From: Cristatella mucedo
Taxonomy: Eukaryota > Bryozoa > Phylactolaemata > Cristatellidae
DNA: 62,971 bases
Assembly (NCBI GenBank): GCA_009760855.2
Contig: WPIO01000252.1
Coordinates: 130,001-192,971 of the forward strand
Reading direction: 5' to 3'
The translations under genes and the position numbers were made by a program. Positions 34,906-47,137 of the stretch are shown here, in pieces. The number at the start of each line of letters is the position of its first letter. Position 1 is the stretch's first letter. Under the pieces are notes generated by a model. That model was not told where the DNA came from and made no database searches. It saw only the letters and a list, made by a program, of their open reading frames with translations.

Positions 34906-35420
34906 ATAACGGGAATTAGTAAAGTAAATAAAATCTTTTGCTTAAATATATGTAATTTAGTTAAAAAAATTTAAATCATCGTAAGAGGACTTAATTTCTA
35001 TGGATGAGTTTCCCACGGGTCACGGAGCTCCAGTCCACATTCTCAGTTATCGATTGCATTCACCACGACTTTGGTCGAGATGCCGGGAGAGGGATGCCGG
35101 GAAGGAGTGCCGGAACGGGTACCGAGAAGGGATATCGGGAAGGGGTGTCAGGAGCGTTACTGAGAAGGGATGTCGGAAAGAGACGACCGGTTCTAAGATC
35201 CCTTCGTTAGGTTGAAAGAGACGTGCGGCCCGCTACGTTTGGGCGACTCCGGCAAAATCGAGGTTATGAGCCTCTTAAAGGCTAACCCTTGCTAATGCAA
35301 TCTTGTCGGACCTTTAAGCGTGACTTCTGACGATTCTGCGTTCCGAAGTGTTTGGCCGAACGAGTGCTGCGTCGCTGCACGCTTCCTCTGAATCGGTCCC
35401 GCAGCTCGAGACGAAAACGT
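34906..35420. other. Short purine-rich direct repeats
   Basis: Motif GA(G/A)GGGATGCCGGGA-like recurs about six times at 35075-35190. No gene seen. Confidence 0.45.
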
Positions 35421-35575
35421 TACCGTTCTCAATCCCAGCTGCAGGATGGCCGGCTCTCAAACACATCTGCGTTGCTGTCAAAGATTCAGCACCATCTAAT
35501 TGACCAGCGGTCAGATCTCGCTTCGCTCTACGAGTCGAGCACACGATATCGCGAGATCTCGCGGGAAATCAGACT
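35421..35575 (-). repeat. Repeat B internal segment, inverted copy
   Basis: Minus strand reads TRRAKRDLTAGQLDGAESLT, parallel to 24160-24225 and 37087-37150 on the plus strand. 40905-40965 carries part of the same inverted segment. Confidence 0.55.
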
Positions 35576-35679
35576 CACGAGAGCCGGCGGTGGTGCAGGT
35601 GGTGCGACAAACGCTTGCTGCCCAGGAGCTCGCTGGGACGGCGGCTCGTCACCGCTGTCTGAGCTGTCTTGAGCCGCGT

Positions 35680-35771
35680 GACGGAAGGATGTTCTCGCTT
35701 TGAAAGTATATATATATATACATACATATATATATACACTTTCAAAGCGATAACATCCTTCCTTCCGTCAA
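35680..35771. repeat. Long imperfect hairpin with (TA) core
   Basis: Left arm TGACGGAAGG, ATGTTCTCGC, TTTGAAAGTA and a TA run is complemented by the right arm, with a 4-nt insertion (an extra AAGG) and two substitutions. Loop about CATACA. Confidence 0.85.
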
Positions 35772-35774
35772 GAG

Positions 35775-37335
<1,561 letters not shown>

Positions 37336-37337
37336 CT

Positions 37338-38160
37338 TCAGTTGTTAGACTACTACATCAGCTCCACACTCAAGTCTGCCTACTTTCAGTTACATAACAT
37401 CGCTAAAATTTGGGCCTGTTTAGATATGGGTACTATATCTAAGTTGGTCCATGTATTTGTGACATTCCCTTTAGACTTCTGTAACTCACTGCTTGCTGGT
37501 TTACCGGCCTGTGCAATCAGGCGCTTACAGCTGGTGCAAAACTCTACAGCTAGGCTTGTCTGTCGTTAGCGTTACAGTTGCCACATCACACCACTTCTCG
37601 CTGCCCTGCACCGGCTACCAGTGAAGCAACGGATCGACTTCAAGGTTTTATCGCTAACTTTTAGGTCACTTCATACTTTGGCTCCAGCCAATCTTTGAGA
37701 TCTTCTCCCCCACCAGTCCAACATCGTACGACCTGCTTTTCGGAATATCGTTTACCTACACTACGTGCAAACATCAAATACTTAGGAGACAGTGCATCTA
37801 GATCGTATGCTCCCAAGCCTAGAACTCACGCCCGGCTTCTGTCACGACGTCCCCTGACCTGACTACATTAAAAAAGAGCCTAAAAACACACCTATTTAGG
37901 ACAGCATTTAGTGGGTCCCTGAGATTCATCCTTTATGTGCTTATGCGTGCTGACACTGTGCATGCTGCCACTAACCACACTTGCATGCTGACCCGTGCAT
38001 ACCACCCCTAACCCCTAACCGTGTTATTCACGCTTCTTTTTTATCGAGCATTATACGACTCACCATTTGATCGTGTTTCCTTTGCAGCAAATGTAAATAG
38101 CCTGGGAAAAGATTGAGTTATCTGAGGGCGCTTGGTCATATTTGTTATTATCATTATAAG
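37338..38160 (+). mobile_element. LINE family 1, 5'-truncated copy
   Basis: Begins LDYYISSTLKSAYFQLHNIA and continues to LPACAIRRLQLVQN, then stops and frameshifts. 3' UTR with GACACTGTGCATGCTGCC. Tail partly decayed (AAATAGCCTGGGAAAAGATT) with ATT/ATC end. Confidence 0.8.
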
Positions 38161-38462
38161 TGCTATTTTTACCCTACCTAGCGGCCCATCACTGTATTCC
38201 TTACTAGCATTCCATTATACAATTTCTTCCAAAAATTTCACAACGGAATCTGTACCCATAATTTCTACCCAAAAATGTTTTCCAAGATTTTGGCCGGATT
38301 CCCTTTCCGGCATTCAATACTGGCAAAACTATGTTTTCTTCTGTCGCTGCGAGTATCCGTATTCTTCGCACGCAACCGTACCATGCCATCAAGTCAGAGG
38401 AAAAATAAGCTTGTATCTCCGTCTGTAACTCCACAAAGCCATAAAGACTAGTGGGTGTTACG
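38161..38462. other. Unassigned spacer with open frames
   Basis: Open on both strands for about 95 codons with ordinary composition; I recognise nothing. It lies between the 3' ends of two convergent LINE copies. Confidence 0.35.
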
Positions 38463-38995
38463 AAGGAGAGTTTTGTATAGCGCACTCACAGCCTAAGTTG
38501 CTTTCTGTACGCATTCGGTAGCCAACAGACTTCGTCTCACGCAACAAAGAGAAAGTGGTAAGCATGGCAGAGTCAGATGAGCAGTTGAGGTAGTTAGTAG
38601 CATGGAATTTGTGTGAGATTCCACATTTACTAAAGCTTACTCAAAGTTCAAGTGGATTTTGGTTTTTTGCGACGACAACAGTCTTCATCTCACGCAATAA
38701 AGAGATAGTGCGAAAAATAACAGTGTCATGAGAGCAGTTGAGGTAGCGAGTAGCTTGAAAGTGACTGCTGGGAAGAGCTGGAAAGGATATGCAATAGTCG
38801 GCAGCAGGAGAGTAGATGTCGTAGCCTAAGAATCGGGGAAGAGACTTCCACAGTCTAGGACCTGCAGAGAAAAAGCTTCTGTCGCCAAAGGTCTTAAACT
38901 GTAGGAACGGAACAGCTAATTTATAGTCCATAGAGGACCTGACTTCTCGAGGAGGCTGAAACTGCTGCATCCGTTCAGCTAAGGAGCAGCGTTCA
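38463..38995 (-). mobile_element. LINE family 2 fragment
   Basis: Minus strand reads MQQFQPPREVRSSMDYKLAV, FGDRSFFSAGPRLWKSLPRF and a conserved C-terminal tail. The last part is duplicated: 38463-38600 and 38640-38760 both match 14030-14165, with 3' end GAGTGCGCTATAC. Confidence 0.75.
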
Positions 38996-39119
38996 GACGA
39001 CTAGTGGTGACAATCTTTTGGCCACGCCCTCAGACTGGCACCAGATTGCACCAGTTGGCACTGGAGGCCATCACTTACCATTTGCCTGCCATTCGAGTTT
39101 CGTATCGCGCTAGGCCACA

Positions 39120-39480
39120 GGGCGGGTGTCGCCAATAGTGACGCACATCCTAAAGCGAAGGATTCAACCAAGATGCTTGATGGCACGCTCGAGCAAGCAT
39201 CTGGGGGTGCGACTTGCTCGGTGCACCAGGAGAGAACTGGAAAGTTGTGGAAAGGTCCGATTCAACGGCCCCTTGAGTACGTCAAGAAAAAAATTTACAT
39301 CCTTACAGATATAAGAGTGTCATATACATACGATTACGTCTTCACGTTGATAGACCATGTTTACAATTGTTCACGAAATTTGAAGACCTCATGTGTGGCA
39401 CGTAGTTAGGCTTCTCTGGATTAGAAGAATTAGATGCAAGCGCTTACCTGAAGGTTAAAACGAAACTAGCACAGAATTGA
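39120..39480 (+). repeat. Repeat B right part, copy 3
   Basis: GGAGAGAACTGGAAAGTTGT (about 39229), ATGTTTACAATTGTTCACGA (about 39357) and CTCTGGATTAGAAGAA match 24280-24485. Confidence 0.65.
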
Positions 39481-39529
39481 GGAAAATTTAACAAGAAAAC
39501 GGATCAAAGTGCTAAAGGCAGGCAGTCGG

Positions 39530-40137
39530 ATAAAGTGTGGTGACGAGATTAAATGTATCCATTATAAATAAAATGCGTTTCCTTATTAAATTTCTGCGCT
39601 TGCCGTCATTGAGAATTCAGCGGCCTCAGTTTCTGAAAATGTTCTCAATTCAAGGCATTTTGTCTGGCAACCTTCTTACCATGTACATGTTTGTGCAAAT
39701 GTGTCATAGTGAAAACAAGAAACCATATGCAATTCCCACACCATTTTGAACATGCATAAATAGAAAGATTACAGCTAAGTTCATCATAAGCTCATCCCAA
39801 TTGCAGGATGAGTTATTAAAAGTCTGAACTTGCGGGTCTGCCTGCAAGAACACTTAGGCCACAATAGTCAGCATAACAATAATAGTAATAATGATAATAA
39901 TATGCTTGATATAGTTTCCTCAGAGAACTGAATACCTGTCTAGGCACTTGGCATGCATACCAAAGCCGCATGGGCTTAGAGTGTGCTATTGAAAACGTTC
40001 CTGCATAGCACCCACTTAGTCTTTGTGGCTTGCAGAGTTACAGACGGAGATACGTAACATTGGATTCGAGTAGGCAGCACGGAGATTCGTTGGTACCTAA
40101 AATCCACTAACGTTTTGGCTCTCAGTTTATGTAAGTA

Positions 40138-40176
<39 letters not shown>

Positions 40177-40805
40177 TGTAACTATACATATATATTTTTT
40201 TTTATGTTCACATTTAATGTAAAATGGTTCACTGATTTAAGGCTTCTTAGTTGAGCCGTTAAGAAAAATTGAGGCTGGTTACTTAAAACAATATTCGCAG
40301 CTTTTGAAGCCAAAAGGGACAAGCTACTTCAGATATGGATCCACAGAATTAGTTTACTCTGGTGGTCCATCTATATCTATTACAGCACATACTAACAATA
40401 AAATGAATACTAATAAAAAATAGAAGCTTTCAAACGCGCCCTAAAGGAACTTATAGTCTTTCTAGGTCCTCGATGGAAGGATGGAGAAGGAGCAAAACGC
40501 AGATCTTTAGCCTATTGGCTAACGGTCGACCAGCTTTGTTGTTAATAACTGGTAGTTAATAGCCAGATCCTGCAGTAACATACAGTGGCGCTCTGACTTT
40601 CAAGTCAACTAACGGGAGATACGAGCGGCCTCTCTCCCGAATTTGTACTTGGAGTAAAGAACTAAAACTCGGGTTAGGAGCCAACTTCAGTTGCCCTGAC
40701 GCTAGTTTACTCAGCGAACGCTACAGTGAACAGTGCATCATCCGCCCGCCCAGATAACTGTGTCTCACTCGTTTACTTGTAGCCGCTAGCTCGTATTCGA
40801 AGCAT
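39530..40805 (+). repeat. Dispersed repeat D, copy 3
   Basis: Colinear with 24590-24790 and then 26345-27440, including the shared minus-strand LINE tail near 39895-39950. It adds a (TA)n run at 40143-40173. Confidence 0.7.
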
Positions 40806-40807
40806 CG

Positions 40808-40905
40808 GTAATATCATGCTTGATAAACAACATGAACAACGTGGTTAGGGTTGAACTGCACAGGGTCAGCGTGCAAATGTGGTTACTGGCAGCAGGCACA
40901 GTGTC
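40808..40905 (-). mobile_element. LINE family 1 3'-UTR fragment
   Basis: Near-identical to 41278-41374 (ATGCTTGATAAACAACATGA, CACAGGGTCAGC). An isolated piece without the tail. Confidence 0.65.
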
Positions 40906-41160
40906 AGTTCTCAATCCCAACTGCACGATAGGCGGCTCTCAAACATCTCTGCGCTGCTGTCAAAGATTGTCAGTGGCCGCGGTATAATCGGTGTTGTTTG
41001 CTCCCATTTGTGCTCCATTGTGTGTGTGTGAAACCTCCGTTTTTCAGCTGTGGATCTAAAGAAAATTGATGCGAAGGACAGTGCTGAGAAGTAGAAGCAG
41101 AAGGATGAGAAGCTTTGAACTGAAGGAATGATCAGCAAACGTGACGAAGGTGTGCGTTTA
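40906..41160. other. Mixed repeat remnants
   Basis: Start resembles the inverted B segment (GTTCTCAATCCCAACTGCA); the rest is unassigned. Confidence 0.4.
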
Positions 41161-41164
41161 GTTG

Positions 41165-42895
41165 ACCTAATAATTATATAATAATGATAATGCACTTAAT
41201 AAAGCGACCTCAGAGAACTCAATCTCTTCCTAGGCGCTTTACATTCGCTGCGAAGGGAAACGCGATTGAATCGTGAGTAATATCATGCTTGATAAACAAC
41301 ATGAACAACGTGGTTAGGGGTGAAATGCACAGGGTCAGCATGCAAATGTGGTTACTGGCAGCATGCACAGTGTCAGCACGCATAAGCACATCAAGGACGA
41401 ATCACTGAGAGCCACTAAATGCTTTCCTAAATAAGTGTGTTTTTAAGTTCTTTTTAAATGTGGTCAAATCACGGCATGTTCTGATGCAAGTCGGGAGAAA
41501 GTTTCAGGCTTTGGCAGCATACGAACTCCAAAACAGTCTCCAAAGGATCTAAGGTTTATCCGGGGAATTGGTAAACTGTTGGATTCCGAAAAGCGGATGG
41601 TACGATGTTTGGCCTGTTGGGGGAGTATGTCGGAGGGATAAGCTGGAGCCAAAGAATGAAGTGACCTAAAAGTGAGCGACGAAACCTTGAAGTCAATCCG
41701 TTGCTTGACTGGTAGCTAGTGCAGGTCGGCGAGAAGTGGTGTAATGTAGCAACTGCGACGCTCACGACAGACAAGCCTAGCTGCAGAGTTTTTCGCCAGC
41801 TGCAATGGCCTGATCGCACATGCCGGTAGGCCAGTAAACAATGGGATGCAGAAGTCGAGACGGGATGTCGCGAATGCATGGACAAACTTGGACGTGGTAT
41901 TCTAATCTACACAAGCCCGAATTTTAGCAATGTTATGAAGCTGAAAGTAGGCAGACTTGACTGTGGAGCTGATGTGGTCGTCTAACGAGAGGTCACTTTG
42001 GAACATGACACCTATATTTTGAGCTGATTCAACAGGATATATGCTGGCAGAGCCAATATTGAGCGTCAGCCTTTCCAATTTCTAAATTACACTGGATTTG
42101 CCCATAACTAGTAAGTTAGTTTTATCATCGTTTAGTTTAGGAAAATTTGCTACCATCCATGTGCGGATGTCATCAATACATGCAGCTAGTGAGGTGAGAG
42201 AATTTGAGGTGCTCAAAGGCTGGGAGGGATCAAAAGTACAACTGAGTGCAAAGGAACAACTGAGTGTCATCCGCATAGAAGTGAAAGCCTAGATTGTGCT
42301 TGGCAATCACGCCAGCAAGAAGGAGAGTATAAACCTAGCACCGAGCCCTGAGGTAACCCATTTTTCAGAGGTACCTCGGATGATCTTTGTTCATTCACGT
42401 CAATACTCTGGAGTCTCCCACTGAGATAGGACCTGAAACATTGCAGAGCAGTGCTAGTGATGCCCAGCCGAGACGAGAGGGGCTCTAGAAGAACTTTGTG
42501 ATCAATAGTATCAAAAACTGCCAAAAGATCGAGCAAAACCAGCAGAGACACTCTACCCATGTCTGCATTTCTAAGTAGGTCGTTGTATACCCTAAGCAAT
42601 GCTGATTCTGTGGAGTGATTAGCTCTAAAGCCAGACTGGAACGTACTACCAAGGTTTGAAGCTTCGATATATAAGTTCAGCAGGTCTGCCGCGACCCGTT
42701 CCAGTGTCTTAGATAGGAATGGTAAAAGGGAGACTTGGGGGGTAGTTGCTCAAGTTCTCTTGGTCTAGTGTCGCTTTCTTGAGAAGTGGCCTGACTACAG
42801 CTTTTTTGAAAGGTGCTGGGACATGACCTGAGGCTAATGACATGTTAACGATGTTAGTTATGCATGGCAGCAGCAGATCAATCCAACGTAGGAGC
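41165..42895 (-). mobile_element. LINE family 1, longest copy with reverse-transcriptase core
   Basis: Minus strand order: LLLPCITNIVNMSLASG-like region (about 42885-42830), KAVVRPLLKK, SGFRANHSTESA, then DLLAVFDTIDHKVLLEPL (motif A, FDTIDH), LPQGSVLG (motif B), FHFYADD (motif C, near 42280), KLNDDKTNLLVMGK, and the C-terminal segment to FRSFGD. Then come the 3' UTR and tail GCGCCTAGGAAGAGATTGAG ending ATTATTATATAA. Several frameshifts and a stop after the YADD motif; not active. The motif set and the shared C-terminus place it in the L2/CR1/Rex1 group. Confidence 0.85.
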
Positions 42896-42959
42896 AGGAC
42901 AGTAGGTTGTCAGAATCAAATTGAGTTCTCTGAGTTGTAGCTTGAGTCAGCCTCTCCCT

Positions 42960-43850
42960 GGTCCTCTGTAAGCCACGCAGCCAATTGATGGTCTCATCAC
43001 CTGCATCTTGCCTGATGCACCATCGAAATATGGTAGGAAATATGGTAAAATATGGTGTCCATCACCTCAGGCAATTCCGAAAGCACAGCACTGAGAATAT
43101 GGTGGTCTTTACTCAACACAGCAATGAACATTTGCATGGACACAAACCAAGTTTGCACCTACGGACATTTCCAGGGAACCGAACCATGCTTGTATGCCAT
43201 CATTTCCGATGCTATGCCACCTAAGGTTATCGGCACTTCCAAAGCTACTACTACAAATTCACATCTCACATAAAGGCAGCACCTTTGAAATATGGTAAAA
43301 TATGGTGTCCATCACTTCAAGCAATCCCGATAGCACAGCAGAGAGAAATGGCATGAATGGCTGCGAGACCCTCGAGCTGCGAACACTGACCTCTGCTGCT
43401 GCTGCTTTTTGCAGGCGGTTCGCTGTCGTACCAAATTCTGTCCAATGTCGCCAAATTCCAGTTAGAACGGACTAGTGACGATGGTGAAGCAATCGCCCCC
43501 AGACGCTGAACACACTATAATGCCATATAGTTCATTCTTTCTTTTAACTGCCTCTTGGTGGGCTACTACCATCAAAGCTAGTCCAACGTGAGTGGTAAGA
43601 GGCTCCACCTGAGCTTGCAGCACTGGCCGGCAGGTCGTACAACTACTGAAGCTGCCTTGCTCGTAACGCAACAGCATAGCCTGTCAAAATCGGTTTATGG
43701 CCTAAAGCACTGACACGTGAAGCCAGCAGCACTCCTGCTCTGGAACCCTGGGCATCGATAACTACTAGCCAATCCAACAGCTCGTTCGTCCTGCACAGAC
43801 TGCACTGCAGTGACCCAGTCGTCCTCTTCGTTGTCGTCTTCACATCTTAG
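42960..43850 (-). pseudogene. Copy of TRIM-gene intron and exon 2 fragment
   Basis: Near 43830-43777 the minus strand reads DDWVTAVQSVQDERAVG, parallel to exon 2 of the gene (DDSVTAAQSLQDGRAVVG). To its left are blocks shared with 31877-33130 and with the intron at 47810-47930 (ACATTTCCAGGGAACCGAAC). AAATATGGTAAAATATGGTG is present twice (43035 and 43287). Confidence 0.6.
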
Positions 43851-44784
43851 ACAGAGGTGCGTTTGTGCCTGCTTGTGCACATTCGTGCTCGTGTGAGTGC
43901 TTGCCTGCTGTCATGTGGATGCCCACATAAAGCATAAAGGGCCAGCCACAGGCAGTGCTGTATGCTGCTGCTGGCTGCAGCTACATGTTTACCTTCACTC
44001 CCCGTCGACTTCCTCGTCTTTGTAGCTATCAGTGACGAGATCGAGTGAATGTCAACAGGCATCGAAGTCGAAGCCGTAGTCAAAGCCAGGCTAAGTCATC
44101 ATCGGATTTTGTTTCCATCGCATGCAGTTTATTCGCAATTTATTTATTGTGATAATTCTGCCATTGTTGTCGGCTTTCGTATGTACACCTGCTTACCTTG
44201 TGGGCTGTCTTTACGATTCGATAGTCTGCTTTTAGGCAACGGCTCTACCTTCGTCAGTTGCCATGCTGCGCGGTACGGCATTCGTTTGCTACTTACCCTG
44301 AGCTTTCGTGATGCGTACTCCGGGCAGCTCTGGACGCTTATAACAATTTCATCAGGGTGTGCGATACTCTATCGGGGTAGGGTCAAACCTGCTTAAGACT
44401 GGGCGGAATCTTGCCGAAGCTTTCAGGAAATTTGAACGTGTAAATGCGGCTGAAACTCCTAAAGGAAGTTTGGAGCTTTCCGTTTCACGGGTGCAAGCTA
44501 ATTTACATGCAACGTTGTGGTTCCTGCTGCCATTGTGTACCGGCCACTTTTTATAGCAATAAACTTGGAATGAAAAGGAGCAAAGTGAGCAGAATAAAAG
44601 CATACCTACAGCATGTAGCAACGAGATAAACAAGCGTCCTAGTGACTGCCAGTGACTGCTCTACTTCCGGAACACTGCAGAAATGTCGCATGCGACCAGC
44701 TGTAGAACAGGAAAAGACTGGAGGAGCCTGGGAGATCCGTGCCGCCAAACTTCGGCGAACGGCTCACGTATGACTAAGTCAAAA
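43851..44784. other. No supported feature
   Basis: Ordinary-looking sequence; frames up to 115 codons without recognisable domains. Confidence 0.35.
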
Positions 44785-44892
44785 AGAGAAAGAGACTGTA
44801 GGTAGGATTCGAGCACTTGACCACCCAGGTGCTGGAATAGAGTCCTCGCCCGAGCGTAGGCCGGGCTCACCAGCTGAGCTAGGCTACGAAGG
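44785..44892 (-). mobile_element. tRNA-like SINE head
   Basis: Minus strand has A-box TAGCTCAGCTGGTGAGC and B-box TGCTCGAATCC, about 50 nt apart. The spacing is too wide for an ordinary tRNA and no acceptor stem forms, so a tRNA-derived SINE remnant is more likely. Confidence 0.45.
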
Positions 44893-44949
44893 CCCATCGC
44901 CGGAAGTCGTATTCATGTACGTACTGGTTGAGGCCCTTCACGGTCGGGG

Positions 44950-45985
44950 CTCACGGACGTTACGAAAGTTTTGTCGTAAACGAAATGGCTTAACTACTCT
45001 CCTCTATCGCTCCTCGAATGCGTTTACCAGACAGCGAACTAAATTTAGGAAGAGCTAAAAATGCCAGTAGTTGGTAAGGAGACTATAGCCAGCTCGTTGG
45101 GTGGCAATTTTAGTTTCGATGTAAAAATGCTTCTATTGGCTGTTCAGCCTTGGAATTGTGAATTTTAAGCCTAGTTCTGTAAATTACCATTTGAGGGAGG
45201 CTACTATATATACTGCCACATGTTTTCTTCGGCGGACCAAGAAGCTTTCATTGGGCAGCTCTGAGCGCGTCAGTCATGTCAGAGCAGCGTCTCCCCTGCC
45301 AGACTCTCGAAGCTCGTGTTCATAGATATGAGAGAATTGAAGAGATTCATCAGTTTATGGATCGTCTAGTATACGTTGTTTTTTATTAAACGGGAAGTAT
45401 AAAGGCATGTGCAGTCAAGAGTTAGAAACAAGGCCAGTAATAGCTGATAAGGATAACTAGCTGATAAGGTCAGCATCGTTTGAAAGTCCGAGTCGTTTGA
45501 AGTACTCGCAAGCTCTTTGCCGTAGAGTTCTCTGACCCAGAGGTTTTGAGCCACCGCCGCGTCTGTGTAGATTGAATGTTGACGGCATTGCATCGTTTGA
45601 AGGTTCGATTCGTGCATTGCTTACTATACTGTGCATTTTGGACCAAATTTGTTCGGTTGGACATCATTTTTTGAGCCGAGCATTTTTATCCGTCATTAAT
45701 CCTCTCGGACCACTTACTCCATGCATCGTGTGGCTTCTAACTTCTTCGTGATATTCGGGTATTTCACTTCGGTTCCCTGGCGAACCACCGAAGTGAAGTT
45801 CGCGAGACGTGAAACAGCAAGTTCGCTAATGAGACAGGTTAGTGCAAAGCCGCCGCAAGGCCTGACTGGAGCTGCTCGTGCTTGTTGTAGGAATTCAAGA
45901 ATTTCATGGATTTTATTCTGCATTACAAGACAAAGGAAAAGGTACGTGCGGCAGTTGACACGGTCATGCAAAGCTGAGTGACATG
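44950..45985 (+). repeat. Dispersed repeat E, copy 2
   Basis: Colinear with 25590-26340, with about 220 bp of unmatched sequence at 45070-45290. It overlaps the region where the TRIM-like gene should end. Confidence 0.68.
45912..45917 (-). terminator. Candidate polyadenylation signal
   Basis: AATAAA on the minus strand, about 280 bp after the stop codon of the TRIM-like gene. It lies inside repeat E, so it may be used by chance or not at all. Confidence 0.22.
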
Positions 45986-46196
45986 CGTTGATACGTAGCT
46001 CGTCCCAGCATTCTTATTACCATATTATTTTTATCACTTTGTATTACCTCATTACTCCTTTCGGAATTACTCCATGCACGTATTTACTCATTACTTCATT
46101 GTATTACCTCATTACTCTATGCATGTGTGGCCCTACTTCCCTTCCCTTCATCCTTACTTCATCCCTGCATCGTCTCTTCATCGCTCATCATCGCTC

Positions 46197-47137
46197 TCAG
46201 CTGCTGCCAGCTGCAGGGTACACGATCACATTCCTAAAATGCTCGCTTGCTTCGTCGTAGCCGAGCACTGCTAGCACGGTCCTCTGTCCTCTGTCTCCCA
46301 GAGACAGACGCGCCGGCCACTGCAGTCCATGGCTGCTGTAGGAGAGGACATTCTGCAGCACCTTTCCATTCTCTGCACTGAGCGTCCTCACACAGTCCCT
46401 GCTCCTTCTGTCTCCCCTACCACTCATCCCTAGCACGGCCACGTACACGAGGCCGCCTGCAGCACAGACGCCCAGCACTTCCTCCTCGCTGCTCAGCTCG
46501 TGTCTCCATTGTCTGTCACCTCGGTGGCTGTAGCTGTCCACCATACACAGCTCTCTGCCGTCGTCCAGCTTCACTTTGTCGTAGCTCGTAGTGACCAGAG
46601 CAGCAGCAGTGAGAGCCACACTGCTTATGTCATAATCGTACTTCCTGCCGTACAGCAGCCGCCCCGTGCTCAGCTGCAGCAGCTGCAGCCCTGGTCCAGA
46701 CTGCCACTGCTGCTGGTCATTGAGTATGGTCTCGGTCACTGCGAGCTTGTCACCGAGCACGGACAGCTTCCAGGGATGTGACTGCAGCACAGCGACACGC
46801 TTGTCCTCGAGCCACTGCGAGTCTCCTGCAGCAGCACACGAGCTGCGTCTGAGCAGCAGGACGAGCCGTGAGTGGTGCACACCCACAACAGCTCGTCCGT
46901 CCTGCAGAGACTGCGCTGCAGTGACCGAGTCATCTTGTCCGTCGCTCTGCTTCGCAGGTTTCCAGACGCTCAGCTCAATGCCATTCTCGCTGTATTCCTT
47001 CAGGCCGTGCTGCCCTGCAGCCAGCAGCAGATGACCCTCTGACGTCACAGACAGGTCGCAGCAAGAGACAGGCGTCTGGAAGCTGCTGGAGGCAGAGCCG
47101 AAGTGCAGAGCTGGCTGCTCCTGTGCTACAACAAACG
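46197..47137 (-). CDS. TRIM-like gene, exon 2 (beta-propeller-like domain)
   Basis: Encodes residues 366-678 and the stop. The acceptor AATGCAG before 47137 is the only nearby AG whose phase (1) fits exon 1. Residues about 385-675 hold repeated short beta-strand patterns with hydrophobic-G/D alternation (LSVTSEGHLLLAAGQHGLKE, AVVGVHHSRLVLLLRR, SVALTAAALVTTSYDKV, LGVCAAGGLVYVAVLG). They look like blades of an NHL/WD/PQQ-type propeller, but the class needs a profile search. In TRIM-NHL proteins this end binds RNA or protein targets. No damage is seen in 312 codons. Pieces of this exon lie at 20046-20191 and 43777-43830. Confidence 0.78.
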
